A stretch of 64,000 bases of DNA from Candidatus Schekmanbacteria bacterium (GCA_016188575.1 JACPHN010000086.1:29885-93884); one strand, 5' to 3'; shown: positions 9,249-18,666, counted from the first letter of the stretch. Program-made: numbers and translations. The notes: generated from the sequence alone by a model not told the origin.

Positions 9249-10547
9249 TCACGAAAGCCGCCCGTCCTCCGCGACAAACGCGGCGAAGCCTCGTCGGTCC
9301 CGGGTCGCTTGCGCGATGCGCGTCATCGCCTCCTCGAGGTCGGGCAGTCCCGTGGCGATCGAGATTCTCAGGAAGTGCTTGCCTTCGGAGCCGATTATGC
9401 CGAACGAGCGCCGGTCCATCACGGCGAGGTGGTAGCGAAACAGCAGGAACATGCGGAAGATCGTCGCCGGGCTCGTGGTCGAACGTCGGGCCGCAGGAAG
9501 CGACGCGTAGAAGTCGATCGCTCCCAGGTCCTGCAGCGCCCCGCCTACGTTTGGGAAAACGTAAAACGCGCCCTTCGGCTGCTGACAGGTGATGCCTGGA
9601 ATGGCGTTTAGACGGCTGACGACAACGTCACGCCGCTCCTGGAAAGCGCGCACCATCCTCGCTATTTCCACAGCGCTCTCGGGCGCTTCGATCCCGACCT
9701 TGGCGCCCATCTGGTTGTAGGCGGGGACGCAGGAGAAGTAGTTGATGTTGAGCGTCTTGAAGTGCGCCGCTTCGTCCGCCGTGGGGAGCACCGCCCAGCC
9801 GAGCCGGCCGCCCGTCCAGGAATAGCTCTTCGACACTCCGGAGACGATCAAGGTCCTTTCGGCCATGCCCGGGAGGCTCGCTATCGAGAAGTGCGTGCTG
9901 CCGTCGAAGAGGATCTCTTCATAGACCTCGTCGGAGTACACGCGCGCCTCGGCCGGCGCGCGGTCCCGAATCACAGCGGCGATGGACAAGAGCTGATCGC
10001 GAGAGGCGACGCCACCCGTAGGGTTGGAGGGAAAGTTGAGGATGATGAGCTTGGTGCGCTCGGAAATGAGCGGAGCCAGGTCGTCCCCCGTACAGGCGAA
10101 GCCTTTCACCTCTTCGAGATGCTGCGGCACCGGCCTCGCCGCGACGTACCCCGCCAACGATTCATAGATCGGAAATCCGGGGCTCGGATAGATCACCTCG
10201 TCGCCGGGGTCACAGTACGTCTGCAGCGCAAATGCGATGGCCGGCTTCGCGCCGGGGAGCACCACGACGCGCTCGGGCGAGATGCTCATGTGGCGGCGCC
10301 TGCCCATGTCGCGGGCAATCGCCTCGCGTAAGGGCAGGATGCCTTGCGGGTCACAGTAGTGCGTGAGGTCGAGATCGAGCTGCCGTTTGACTTCCGCCGA
10401 AATGTGCCGGGGCAGCGGAAAGTCGGGTTCGCCCAGGTTGCACTTGATGACGCGGTGGCCCGCTTCCTCGACCTCGCGGATATAGGGTCCCACTTTGAAC
10501 GCGTTCTCCGTGCCGATGAGCTCGGCGCGCTTCGCGAAGATTCCCAT
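9249..10547 (-). CDS. Class I/II pyridoxal-phosphate aminotransferase
   Basis: 432 residues from the ATG at 10547, chosen because GGGAG lies 8 nt upstream and the alignable protein begins there; the frame stays open much further upstream in non-conserved sequence. Fold-type I landmarks: NLGEPDF near 37-43, LPGAKPAI near 97-104, NFPSNPTGG at 171-179, YSDEVYE near 204-210, and the PLP lysine Lys240 in SGVSKSYSWTGGRLGW, followed by the conserved Arg. It would transfer an amino group between an amino acid and a 2-oxo acid in the cytoplasm. It is the first gene of a probable operon with the transketolase-type enzyme; the shared pathway is unknown. Confidence 0.9.
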   Translation of the reverse strand: MGIFAKRAELIGTENAFKVGPYIREVEEAGHRVIKCNLGEPDFPLPRHISAEVKRQLDLDLTHYCDPQGILPLREAIARDMGRRRHMSISPERVVVLPGAKPAIAFALQTYCDPGDEVIYPSPGFPIYESLAGYVAARPVPQHLEEVKGFACTGDDLAPLISERTKLIILNFPSNPTGGVASRDQLLSIAAVIRDRAPAEARVYSDEVYEEILFDGSTHFSIASLPGMAERTLIVSGVSKSYSWTGGRLGWAVLPTADEAAHFKTLNINYFSCVPAYNQMGAKVGIEAPESAVEIARMVRAFQERRDVVVSRLNAIPGITCQQPKGAFYVFPNVGGALQDLGAIDFYASLPAARRSTTSPATIFRMFLLFRYHLAVMDRRSFGIIGSEGKHFLRISIATGLPDLEEAMTRIAQATRDRRGFAAFVAEDGRLS

Positions 10548-10836
10548 GTCGTTGGCTCCCGGCGGCCGCGTTTCAATGCGCAGCGATGAGCTGCTCGAGC
10601 GAAGGTGCATCCGGCAGTCTAGGCTGCCCGGGCCATCGAGGCAAGCTTGTGGCTGGCGGGCGGGAGCGGCGGGCGGCGGGCGGCGGCACGCCGCCCCGAT
10701 CGAGCGAGTAGGGCAGCCCTGGCCGCGGCGCGGGTGAACCCGCCATCGACGAGGTCCGCCCGCGACCACATGCCCGGCGTATTCGCCGGCGAGAAGGCTT
10801 GGGAGGGGAGCAAGAATAACTTGAACAACTTCGGTC

Positions 10837-11100
10837 AAACTGCAGGGCCTCTGGGCTGCAGTCCGTGAGCTTCTTACGTCCAGCGCCCGGAGCGCGGATC
10901 GGGCCTCGCCTGCCATTCGCAATGGCCATCTCCGCCTCCGTCTCTGGGCCAAAGCCGGCTCCCCTCAGCGCGGCCAGACCAGCATGAATTGTCGTACGTG
11001 ACATGCCAGTTGCAGCGGCAACCGTGCTGACCCCACCGTGGCCCAGGCTGCGCGCTTCCACCGCCGCCCATATGCGCAGAGTGGCCTGATCGAGACAAAT
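10837..11100 (-). pseudogene. N-terminal remnant of an ISAzo13-family transposase
   Basis: On the minus strand the frame through 11061 reads WAAVEARSLGHGGVSTVA, then TGMSRTTIHAGLAALRG and RAPGAGRKKLTD. These are the conserved N-terminal helix-turn-helix and Gly-Arg-Lys motifs of ISAzo13-type transposases. After about residue 75 the similarity stops and the frame drifts into low-complexity sequence; the catalytic DDE domain is absent. No terminal inverted repeat is obvious. It is a dead insertion-sequence fragment between the aminotransferase operon and the BNR gene. Confidence 0.7.
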
Positions 11101-11207
11101 CGAATGTTGTCAACGCGCGCACGTTCTTATTCCTCCCGTGGTGGGGGTCTTTTTTTGGAGGGGGGTATTTTTCTTGTCAGCAGCCGCCCCGAAACGTGAA
11201 TTTCTTG

Positions 11208-11529
11208 CTATTTTCCTCCTGCTGGGGGTCGGGGGACGCCTGGCAGGCTGCGGCATTCGTCATTGTTTGCAAGAAGGTGCGGCAAGGGAAGATGAGCTGC
11301 CCACTGGCGGTCTGAGATCTGGTTGCCAAGTTTGTACCAGACCAGCTTGTGCAGAAGTGTATTCTCGGGACTCGCGAAGCGGACGGTGACTTTTCCCTCG
11401 GGCATCCCAGCCGAAAGCGCGAGCCATCAGGTCGGGCTCTATCCAGCGCGAAGAAACTCGAAGCGCCTGCTCGCGTGCGTCGGCGTTCGGGTGGCGCCGA
11501 CGGACGTCCAGCAGCGCCAGCTCTTGCAC
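11208..11529 (-). pseudogene. Fused remnants of a two-gene nucleotidyltransferase-type module
   Basis: Two minus-strand frames carry recognisable pieces. The first, 11529 to about 11395, reads ALLDVRRRHPNADAREQ and then LMARAFGWD, the conserved C-terminal region of a small protein usually encoded just before a nucleotidyltransferase-like gene. The second, 11405 to 11208, reads VRFASPENTLLHKLVWYKLG followed by NQISDRQWA, the conserved C-terminal region of that nucleotidyltransferase-like partner. The end of one meets the middle of the other within a few codons in a different frame, so an internal deletion has removed the second gene's N-terminal half. The assignment rests on my memory of the motifs. 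Confidence 0.5.
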
Positions 11530-11765
11530 GGGGCCCAGAGGGAATGATAGGGGATCCCGGAGGGGCGGTCGCCTCCGGTCCGGACCTGCAGGGTGCCGGG
11601 CGGCGCGCCCCGGCCGGCTGCGCGCTGGTCGGGGACCGCTTCCGGGTCAGCTTGGCCACTACCCGGCGGAGGGAGGCTTTCGGATGAGCACGGGGGCCCC
11701 GGGCTGGGCAACCTTGAGGCTGTCGATCAGCACGCTTGGGACAATCCAACGAGGAGGTGGGACGC

Positions 11766-14084
11766 ATGATCAGTCGGTGCGGCGTTGGCGCGGCATCAGC
11801 CTTGAACGCCCTGGCCTTGGCTGTGGAGAGGCTCAGATCGCCCTGGACCGGCGGTGGCCCTGGCCCCTCACGCCGGCGCAAGCGCGGCTCCGGAGTGGCC
11901 ACGACCCTCAGGCGGGCCGCCGTGCTCGGCCTCCTCGCCGGTGCGCTGGCGCTCGCCCCGGGCGCCACCCCCGGGCGCGCCGCCAGCACCGCGTGGGCTC
12001 CCATCGGCCCCTACGGCGGCCCGCTCCTCTGCATCGCCATCGACCCGGCCAACCCCGTGGTCCGCTACGCGGGTTCGGCCGTCGGCATCTTCAAGAGCAC
12101 CGATGAGGGAACGACCTGGTTCCACCTCACCCCGACCTACCGCAACCTGCTTGTCACCGAGCTCGTCATCGCGCCAGACGGCGCGCTGTGGGCGGTGGCA
12201 AGCGACGCCGATCGCAGCGGTCTGCTGCGAAGCAGCGACGCCGGCGCGAGCTGGACCTGGGTCCCCCTCGATCCGCTCGACTGGGTGTGGTGGCTCGTTG
12301 CCGACCCGGCGAACGCAGCAACGCTCTACGTCTCCGACCATCGCTCCGGGGGCATCTACCGCACTACCGACGGCGGCGCCACCTGGCAGCCACTGCTCGA
12401 CCGCTGCCCGGTGTCGCCGACCGGTAGCTCCACGGTGAATCTGGTGGCGATCGACCCGCTCGACACGCGCGTCCTCTATGCCTTCTCCGCTCAGGGGCTG
12501 TGCAAGAGCAGCGACGCCGGGGCGACTTGGAGCTTCACCGACATGGGCATTCCGCCGAACCGCCTGACCACGGGCCTTGGCTGGTTCACACTGGACCCAG
12601 GTGTCCCGGGAAGGATCTATGCCGGGCTGGGCAACTGGGGACTGTCGATCAGCACGGATGGCGGGGCGACCTGGGCGCACCAGAGCCCCTTCGGGGCCGA
12701 AACGGGCCACCCTATCAACTACGCCGAGCGCGTGGTGATCGACTCGGTCGCACGGTCGACGATCTACGACCTCAACTACCGGAGCACCGACGCGGGGGCC
12801 ACCTGGGTGTGGCTCGAGGCCGGTGAAATCTACGGCACCGCCTGCTCCTCGAATCTCGCGGCCGTTCCGGGCGCGGCGGGCGGGCTGACGGCCACATCGT
12901 CCCGCGGGGGGGTGTGTCGGAGCTCCGACGGGGGCACGAGCTGGACCCGCGCGGCCGCCGGGCTGCACACCCGGGGCGCACAGTACGTGGCCGCCGACCC
13001 GTTTGACGCGGGGTCGGTCTACGTCGGGGCGTCCGGCATTGTGGGCCTGTTCAAGACGACGGATGGCGGCGCGAGCTGGTCCGTCACCGGCGACGGGGCC
13101 CCCGAGATCCTCGGTTTCACGCCCGAGCCGGTGGTCGACCCGATGGCGAGCGGCCGGATCTACTCGCGGTCCACGGCGGACGGCCTCTGGCGCAGCACCG
13201 ATGGCGGCGCGAGCTGGCTTCAGCTCGGCTTCGGGGATTGCTTCGCTCCGTCCCACGGCCCGGATGCGTTCGCGATCCACCCCGGCGATTCCGCCATCTT
13301 GCTCGCGGGCAGCTGGGGTAACGAGCTGTGCCGGAGCACGGATGCGGGGGGCACCTGGGCGTCCGTGAACCCGGCGGGGCCGAGCAACGGTTTCTTCGGC
13401 GTGATCGACTTCGACGATGCCCGCCCCGCGGACGTCTATGCGGGCATGGCGGTGACAGGGGGCGTCTGGAAGAGCACCGACGGAGGGCTCACCTGGTTCC
13501 AGCTCGTGGTGCGCGACATTTCTGATGTCGACGAGCTAGCGGTGCATCCGGTCACCCCGGGGGTGGTGCTCGTCTCGGGGGAGAACACGAGGATCCCGCG
13601 GGACGACTACTTCCTGCGCAGCACGGACGGCGGGGCAACATGGAGCGACGCGACCGCCGGGTGGCCGGGCGGCAGCGAGACCCCCGCCGCCATGGACATC
13701 CTGGGCGACCCGACCGCGCCCGGGACCTTCTACGCTGCTGTCAATTACCTCGCGCAGGGGGGAGTCTATCGGAGCACGGACGGCGGGCTGAGCTGGGCGG
13801 CGATTCGCGAGGGGCTGTTCGACATTGACGTGTGGCAGTTGGCGCTGTCGACCGCCGCCCCGGCCCGGCTCTACGCGGCGGCGAACGACTTCTCGCTGAC
13901 CAATGGTGGCGGCGCGGGAGTATTCTCGATCGACCTGCCGGTGACCGAGCCGGTGCCGGCGTTCGGATCGGGCGCCGCGCTGCTGCTCCTGGCGCCGGGG
14001 CTGCACGCTGCGCGGCGGCGCCGGCAGCGGGCGGAGCGGCCGGGGGGCCGGCAAAATCTCCGTTCCAGCAGGGACCACGAATAA
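11766..14084 (+). CDS. Exported BNR/Asp-box repeat protein (VPS10/YCF48-like propeller)
   Basis: 772 residues from the ATG at 11766, which has GAGGAGG 8 nt upstream. An Arg-rich n-region of about 45 residues precedes a hydrophobic signal segment (about 50-72), so an internal GTG at 11895 is an alternative start. The mature protein is a series of Asp-box repeats of the S-x-D-G/A-G-A-T/S-W type, at least ten, forming one or two beta-propellers like photosystem assembly factor or sortilin-type exoproteins. The C-terminus has a short hydrophobic stretch (GSGAALLLLAPGL) followed by RRRRQR, a tripartite tail reminiscent of a C-terminal sorting signal. No sigma-54 box is visible upstream. The ligand is unknown. 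Confidence 0.75.
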   Translation: MISRCGVGAASALNALALAVERLRSPWTGGGPGPSRRRKRGSGVATTLRRAAVLGLLAGALALAPGATPGRAASTAWAPIGPYGGPLLCIAIDPANPVVRYAGSAVGIFKSTDEGTTWFHLTPTYRNLLVTELVIAPDGALWAVASDADRSGLLRSSDAGASWTWVPLDPLDWVWWLVADPANAATLYVSDHRSGGIYRTTDGGATWQPLLDRCPVSPTGSSTVNLVAIDPLDTRVLYAFSAQGLCKSSDAGATWSFTDMGIPPNRLTTGLGWFTLDPGVPGRIYAGLGNWGLSISTDGGATWAHQSPFGAETGHPINYAERVVIDSVARSTIYDLNYRSTDAGATWVWLEAGEIYGTACSSNLAAVPGAAGGLTATSSRGGVCRSSDGGTSWTRAAAGLHTRGAQYVAADPFDAGSVYVGASGIVGLFKTTDGGASWSVTGDGAPEILGFTPEPVVDPMASGRIYSRSTADGLWRSTDGGASWLQLGFGDCFAPSHGPDAFAIHPGDSAILLAGSWGNELCRSTDAGGTWASVNPAGPSNGFFGVIDFDDARPADVYAGMAVTGGVWKSTDGGLTWFQLVVRDISDVDELAVHPVTPGVVLVSGENTRIPRDDYFLRSTDGGATWSDATAGWPGGSETPAAMDILGDPTAPGTFYAAVNYLAQGGVYRSTDGGLSWAAIREGLFDIDVWQLALSTAAPARLYAAANDFSLTNGGGAGVFSIDLPVTEPVPAFGSGAALLLLAPGLHAARRRRQRAERPGGRQNLRSSRDHE

Positions 14085-14590
14085 TCGCTGCGTACAGCCG
14101 CAGCGCGGCATACGGCCGGTGCGTGGTGGCGCGCAGCGCCTGCTCCGCCGCGCGCCGCCGCTCTTGGATCCCAAACAGCCGCGTCGCCCCGAACGCCGCG
14201 AGCGCCCGCACCTCGAGGCGCAAATGGAAGAATCCAACCTCCTATGTGCCTCGCGCCCGAGAAACACGGCCTCGTCGCCGGCCGGCCGACATTGGCCGCA
14301 AATCCCGTGGACACTGAGATGCGTTTGCCGCGTCGTGGCGTGGCGGGGGCACGGATGCGGCGGCGTCCCCGAACGCAGCGCCGAGGGCAGCTCGAAACGG
14401 GGATCCGCTGGCTGCGAAGTTGACGACCAACATTGGGCTCCCCCCAGGAGAAGGTGACGATCCTTGACGAAGCGCGGAAAGGTCGGCTTCGACCTTGGCG
14501 ACCTTACACGCCTCGTCAATCGCATTCCGCGGGAGGGTGCCGGGGCGACGCGGCTCGCCGCCCCAGCCGGGACCGGTGCGCGCGGGGTGT
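14085..14590. other. Intergenic region with possible gene debris
   Basis: About 506 bp between the convergent BNR and metallopeptidase-like genes. Several frames stay open, as expected at this GC content. None shows a ribosome binding site, a recognisable motif or a plausible start. It may be decayed coding sequence; I cannot name it. Confidence 0.3.
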
Positions 14591-16813
14591 CTACTCGTCT
14601 TCGCCTCCACCGCCCCGGCTGAAGACGGCCTCGCCGTCCCGGACGATTTCGAGCTGCAAGCCTTCCAGATTGCCGAGCTTGATGATCCCGCCGGTTGCGG
14701 GATCTCCGGTCAGCCGGCCGGAGAGATAGGCGGTGCCGTAGTCACCCTGCGTAATGACCGTCACGGTGCCGTCCACCTTGTCGAGGATCACCGAGCCACT
14801 GTCGAACGTACCGGCCTCGATTTGGCCTCCCCGGGCACGTTCGGCGAAGGTGTCGTAGCCTTCGTACGCCTGGTACGCGCGCCCGACCCAATCGCCAACG
14901 CCCGGCATGGACTGGAGCATGTCGAGCGAAAACTTGCCGAGGTACCAGGAGGCATCGTGCTGCTGGTACTGCCTGGTCAGCTCGTTCGCGGCGGGACCGA
15001 CAAGACGGTCGTTCTTCACCGCGTCCCACATGCCGGACTCGGGGAAGATCGTGCTGAGCTGGGGAGAGGAGCCGGCGAAGCGCTGTCCGGTCAGACTGCG
15101 CTCGAGCTCTTCCGACAGACCGACTTGCTCGGCGACCTGGCGCATCGCGTCAATATTTTGCGGCGAGGCGGCACCAACGAAACGCGCAAACGGGGTATTG
15201 TACCCTCCGCCCGGCGCGGCCTCGGCGATCAGTCCCGAGAGCGCCTCGGCCGCCTCGCCGCGATCATCGCGATCGCCGGACTCCACTCGCTTCTGGAACC
15301 AGTCGGTGACCGCCTTGGCGTCGTCGCCGCTCATCCATTTTTCGGTGCCGATGAAATCGGTCGGTGACTTTTCGCCGAGGGTGTCGGCAGCGCGGAATTC
15401 GACGTCCACCTGCCTGCCGTCGACGGTGAGGGAACCCTGGTCTTGATCCGCGCGTCCGGCGGCGAGCTCGCTTCGCGACAGGGGCTTGCCACTCGCCATG
15501 GCGGCCGCGAACAATTGCCCTTCGTCGCCACGAGTGTCACGACCGCCAAGCTGGCCGTCCAGGTGATGGCCGGACTCCTCGAGGATCGTCGCCATGAGCT
15601 CTTGCGGATCGTTTGCCAGCTTTTCGTTGACGAGGATAGTTCCGCCGTTTTCAGGGGAGTAAGCCCCGTGATTTCCACGCAGCGAAGCGTCATCGACCAT
15701 ACGGACGTTGGCAGGGACGGGGAAGCTCCCATCCTTGGCCTGCTGCACGAGGGCGTCGAGCTTGTCATCGCTGAGCTTGTCGCCGAAGATTTGCTGAAGG
15801 ATCTGGCGGAAGTTGCTCTCGTTCGTCTGCGCCATCGTCTGCATCCAGTCTTGCAGGCCGGACACGGTGTTGGCGAGAGCGGGGTTCTGAGCGGCGGCGC
15901 CGGGCGCGACGCCCCTGTTTTGGCCGGCAGCCTCCGCCTGGCCGGCTCCGAACATCCCGGCGGCCAGCGACGGGCTCGTAACGGGTCCACCGAGCGCCTG
16001 CTGCTGTTCCGCGGGGAGTTGGCTGAGGTTGGTAATCATCGCCTGACTTGGCGGCGGGGACTGGGGAGGGTTGCCCATGAGCGCTTCCGCACCCGTCAGG
16101 ACAGTCGCCTTGGTGCCCGCGGGAATTCCCGAGAGGCGCGTCATTTCGGGCGGACTTGCCTGGACGTCCGCGAGAATGACATCGGGATTCGCTTTGAGGA
16201 TGGCGGCGAGCTCGGCGGGCTGCTCGGGCCAGGTTCCGCCGTTCAGCCGCATGATCTTTTCGGAGTCGAGCGCCATGACGCGGGTCGGCTGGGGATTGCG
16301 ACCGTGCAGGCCGGTCACGCTCAGCACCATGTCGCCGCCGTCGGTGGTGGTAGCGAAGCGGGGATGGCCGACGCCGGGCTGGCCGTGGTAACTCGCCTTT
16401 TCCGAGTAACGGCCGGTGACGTTGGCTCCGTAAGCCTGGCTACCGCCGTACCAGAGGCTGTTGACGAGGTCGGCGCCACCGGCCTTGGCGCCCGACGTTT
16501 GTGTTGCCGCGGCCTTGTGCAGCGTTGTCGCGCCGCTGCGCAGATCCCCGGCGCGGAATCGCGGTCCCACGGGCATACCGCTGCCGTATGCCGGGGCCGC
16601 GGTAGGGGTCGCCGTCGCGGCCTTGAACAACTGGCGGATCGCGCCGCCTGAAGCGGTTCCCCCCCAATCGGTGAACCCTTGCCGGTTGGCGGAGCCGGCC
16701 TCGTTCACGGCGGGCTGCTCGGCCGGTGCCGGCTTGGCAACGGGCGCCGCTTCGTCCACGTGCTGGGGGTGAATGATGGGGGTGTTTGCGTCCGTCTTGC
16801 CGATCGTGCTCAT
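14591..16813 (-). CDS. Leaderless protein with a putative zinc-peptidase-like EESGHHLD motif
   Basis: 740 residues from the ATG at 16813 (AGGAGC 7 nt upstream). No signal peptide or lipobox: the N-terminus is Pro/Ala/Gln-rich and polar up to about residue 55. Around 390-440 a segment reads YSPENGGTILVNEKL, then LEESGHHLDGQLGGRDT, then RGDEGQLFAA. This matches a domain seen near the N-terminus of large cyanobacterial and other exoproteins, where E-E-x-G-H-x-x-D resembles a metallopeptidase zinc site (here Glu412-Asp419). Helical Gln-rich and Ala-rich regions flank it, and the C-terminus ends in an acidic Gly-rich tail. A textbook sigma-54 promoter lies 71 nt upstream. It may be an effector or toxin exported by a non-Sec route; that is inference. 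Confidence 0.65.
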   Translation of the reverse strand: MSTIGKTDANTPIIHPQHVDEAAPVAKPAPAEQPAVNEAGSANRQGFTDWGGTASGGAIRQLFKAATATPTAAPAYGSGMPVGPRFRAGDLRSGATTLHKAAATQTSGAKAGGADLVNSLWYGGSQAYGANVTGRYSEKASYHGQPGVGHPRFATTTDGGDMVLSVTGLHGRNPQPTRVMALDSEKIMRLNGGTWPEQPAELAAILKANPDVILADVQASPPEMTRLSGIPAGTKATVLTGAEALMGNPPQSPPPSQAMITNLSQLPAEQQQALGGPVTSPSLAAGMFGAGQAEAAGQNRGVAPGAAAQNPALANTVSGLQDWMQTMAQTNESNFRQILQQIFGDKLSDDKLDALVQQAKDGSFPVPANVRMVDDASLRGNHGAYSPENGGTILVNEKLANDPQELMATILEESGHHLDGQLGGRDTRGDEGQLFAAAMASGKPLSRSELAAGRADQDQGSLTVDGRQVDVEFRAADTLGEKSPTDFIGTEKWMSGDDAKAVTDWFQKRVESGDRDDRGEAAEALSGLIAEAAPGGGYNTPFARFVGAASPQNIDAMRQVAEQVGLSEELERSLTGQRFAGSSPQLSTIFPESGMWDAVKNDRLVGPAANELTRQYQQHDASWYLGKFSLDMLQSMPGVGDWVGRAYQAYEGYDTFAERARGGQIEAGTFDSGSVILDKVDGTVTVITQGDYGTAYLSGRLTGDPATGGIIKLGNLEGLQLEIVRDGEAVFSRGGGGEDE

Positions 16814-16884
16814 CGTCGAGCTCCTGTATCCGGGTTGCCGGGGTGCGGTGGGCGGCGCCACCGGTAGGCCGTCACCTCACGAGC

Positions 16885-16901
16885 TGCAATAGACGTGCCA
16901 G
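16885..16901 (-). promoter_or_regulatory. Sigma-54 promoter of the 740-residue leaderless protein gene
   Basis: Minus-strand sequence CTGGCACGTCTATTGCA, an essentially perfect match to TGGCACG-N4-TTGC with GG and GC separated by 10 nt. It lies 71 nt upstream of the ATG at 16813. This is among the best sigma-54 sites in the window. Confidence 0.85.
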
Positions 16902-17132
16902 TGGACTTTCCGGGGCGGAGCCGCAGCCAATCGCCCTGGACTCACGCCTCCTCCCCGCGGTCGCGTGCGCCGAACACACAAATGAAGAGACCAGGCGTTG
17001 CCGTCCCGCCCGATCGTGCCCCAGCGACCGCCCGCTCCGCGGCGCGGGCGTGACCTGCGAGAGCGAAACCGCCGCGGCGCGGTCCCGCACTCTAGCATCC
17101 GCAGATCACTGGCGCACGACACGGTATCTGTT

Positions 17133-17160
17133 CCCTCCTCGCCTGTTTGGGCGAGGAGGG
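17133..17160 (-). terminator. Strong hairpin downstream of the 470-residue exported protein gene
   Basis: Perfect 11-bp GC-rich stem (CCCTCCTCGCC / GGCGAGGAGGG) with a 6-nt loop, starting 16 nt past the stop codon at 17177. There is no long U-tract on either strand, so it may be a terminator of the GC-rich type or an mRNA-stabilising hairpin. Confidence 0.5.
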
Positions 17161-17176
17161 GCGAACAGTGACGGGC

Positions 17177-18589
17177 TTACGAAAGTATCTGATCCATGCG
17201 CAAGAAGTCGAGGATCACCCAGAAATTGCACCCCATGCATCCGACCGGCCACGCAGAGCTGCGGGATTCGACGTGCAGGTCGCTCGCGATGAGCACGTCG
17301 TGATCCATGACGCCATGCGCAGGATTGACCATGAGCAATCTATTGAATCGCAGCATCTTGATGATCCGTTGCTGATGGAGGTCAGCCAGGGCGCGGTCAG
17401 CGGCGTTAGCAGCGCGCCGCAGCCCTGCGTACCACTCCACCGACGCGTCGAGGAACAGGTAGATCGACGACAGGTAGGGATTCAGCTTGCCGCCGTACCA
17501 CGGCTCGTAGGCGCCGAGAGACTGGCCGTTGAGGTGCAGATCCTGCCAGTAGCCGTGGGTCTCCAGGTAGTCGAAGGTGGAGTCGACGCGCTCCTTGAAC
17601 AGCTCCCGCAGTGCGTGTTGCGACGGCGTCAGGGCGGGCACGCGATAGGCCTGGCCGAGCGAGCCGAGAAGCTGCGGCAGCTCCCAAATGTAGATGCCGC
17701 CGCCGGCGCTTTCGTAATGGCCCGTGCTCTGGTTCCAGGCGCCCTCCTGGATAAGATTGATGACCGCGACGCCGAGCAGATCGTAGGCGGGCGACGAGGT
17801 TGCGTCGGCCAGGAGCATGTCATACTTGGCGACCTGAGACCCCAGGACGGTAAGGCTGTAGTCCAGACCTGTCCCGGCGATGGCCTCCTCGACTTTCTCC
17901 GGCGCCACGATAACGGCAAGGCTCACCGCCGCTGCGAGCGTAGCGATGGTCTTTTTCGCCACGACGCGCGTGATGAACGGACCGGTGTAATGCTCTGCGC
18001 CTTCGATGAGAACGGGCATTCCGGTCACCGCCGCGAAGAAGAGGTCGGGATCCTCGAACAGCGCGGCAACGGTGGCCGATGCTTCGGCGGCAAGCGTCTG
18101 CTTCAGGGCAATGACGAGGTCCTGGGGCGTGCCGGACGCTGGGTTCCAGTTGTTCAGCACGGCCTTCGTGGCCGCCGCGGCGGATCCGATCGCCGCCTTC
18201 TCGGCGAGATCGCGCAGGAGTTGCAGCTCGTGCTCGACGGCGAGGTCGGCGATGGTGGTGTTTCGCTCGCCGCCGAGCCGGTAGAGAGCAGCGACGGGCG
18301 CATAGGGGCCGTCGCCGCCGTCAGGCGTGAAGACGTGTTTTGCCACGTTCCAACCGGCGCCGTCCGCCTCCCAGTAGGAGCCTTCCATGAACGGATCGAG
18401 CGCGTCATCCTCGTCGATGAGCGTGTCGACCAGCGGCATGAGCCAGCCGCGAAACTCGTCCATGGGGTTGGCGCGCACCAGGCGCGGGAGGCGCGTGCCT
18501 GCGGCGGAGAGAACGGGGGCAGTGGCCACGGACGTGCCGAGCAGCATGGCCAGGGAGAGGGTGCCGTACCGTAGCTGCGTGGAGGTCAT
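17177..18589 (-). CDS. Exported protein of unknown function
   Basis: 470 residues with a Sec signal peptide (hydrophobic core about 10-25, cleavage near VLSAAGT). The ATG at 18589 has GAGGAG 7 nt upstream. The mature protein is mostly alpha-helical by composition, with conserved-looking Trp/Tyr-rich loops and three Cys near the C-terminus (a single Cys and a C-M-G-C pair). I recognise no family and no catalytic motif. A sigma-54 promoter lies 77 nt upstream and a candidate activator palindrome further up, so it belongs to the regulon shared by other exported proteins in this window. Its 3' end carries a strong hairpin. Confidence 0.7.
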   Translation of the reverse strand: MTSTQLRYGTLSLAMLLGTSVATAPVLSAAGTRLPRLVRANPMDEFRGWLMPLVDTLIDEDDALDPFMEGSYWEADGAGWNVAKHVFTPDGGDGPYAPVAALYRLGGERNTTIADLAVEHELQLLRDLAEKAAIGSAAAATKAVLNNWNPASGTPQDLVIALKQTLAAEASATVAALFEDPDLFFAAVTGMPVLIEGAEHYTGPFITRVVAKKTIATLAAAVSLAVIVAPEKVEEAIAGTGLDYSLTVLGSQVAKYDMLLADATSSPAYDLLGVAVINLIQEGAWNQSTGHYESAGGGIYIWELPQLLGSLGQAYRVPALTPSQHALRELFKERVDSTFDYLETHGYWQDLHLNGQSLGAYEPWYGGKLNPYLSSIYLFLDASVEWYAGLRRAANAADRALADLHQQRIIKMLRFNRLLMVNPAHGVMDHDVLIASDLHVESRSSAWPVGCMGCNFWVILDFLRMDQILS

Positions 18590-18666
18590 TGTCAGTCTCC
18601 TCAGTGGGGTGAAGTATTGGGTAAGGCGGCGCCGGGGAGCGCACCGCGGGATGCGGCCACTGGAGG

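Noticed and set aside
11868..13280. 470-codon minus-strand frame antisense to the BNR exoprotein
   Set aside because: Composition is Arg/Gly/Ala-rich with no motif; the plus strand shows clear Asp-box repeats and a Shine-Dalgarno.
17147..18574. 475-codon plus-strand frame antisense to the 470-residue exported protein
   Set aside because: The minus-strand gene has a signal peptide, Shine-Dalgarno and sigma-54 promoter; the plus frame has none.
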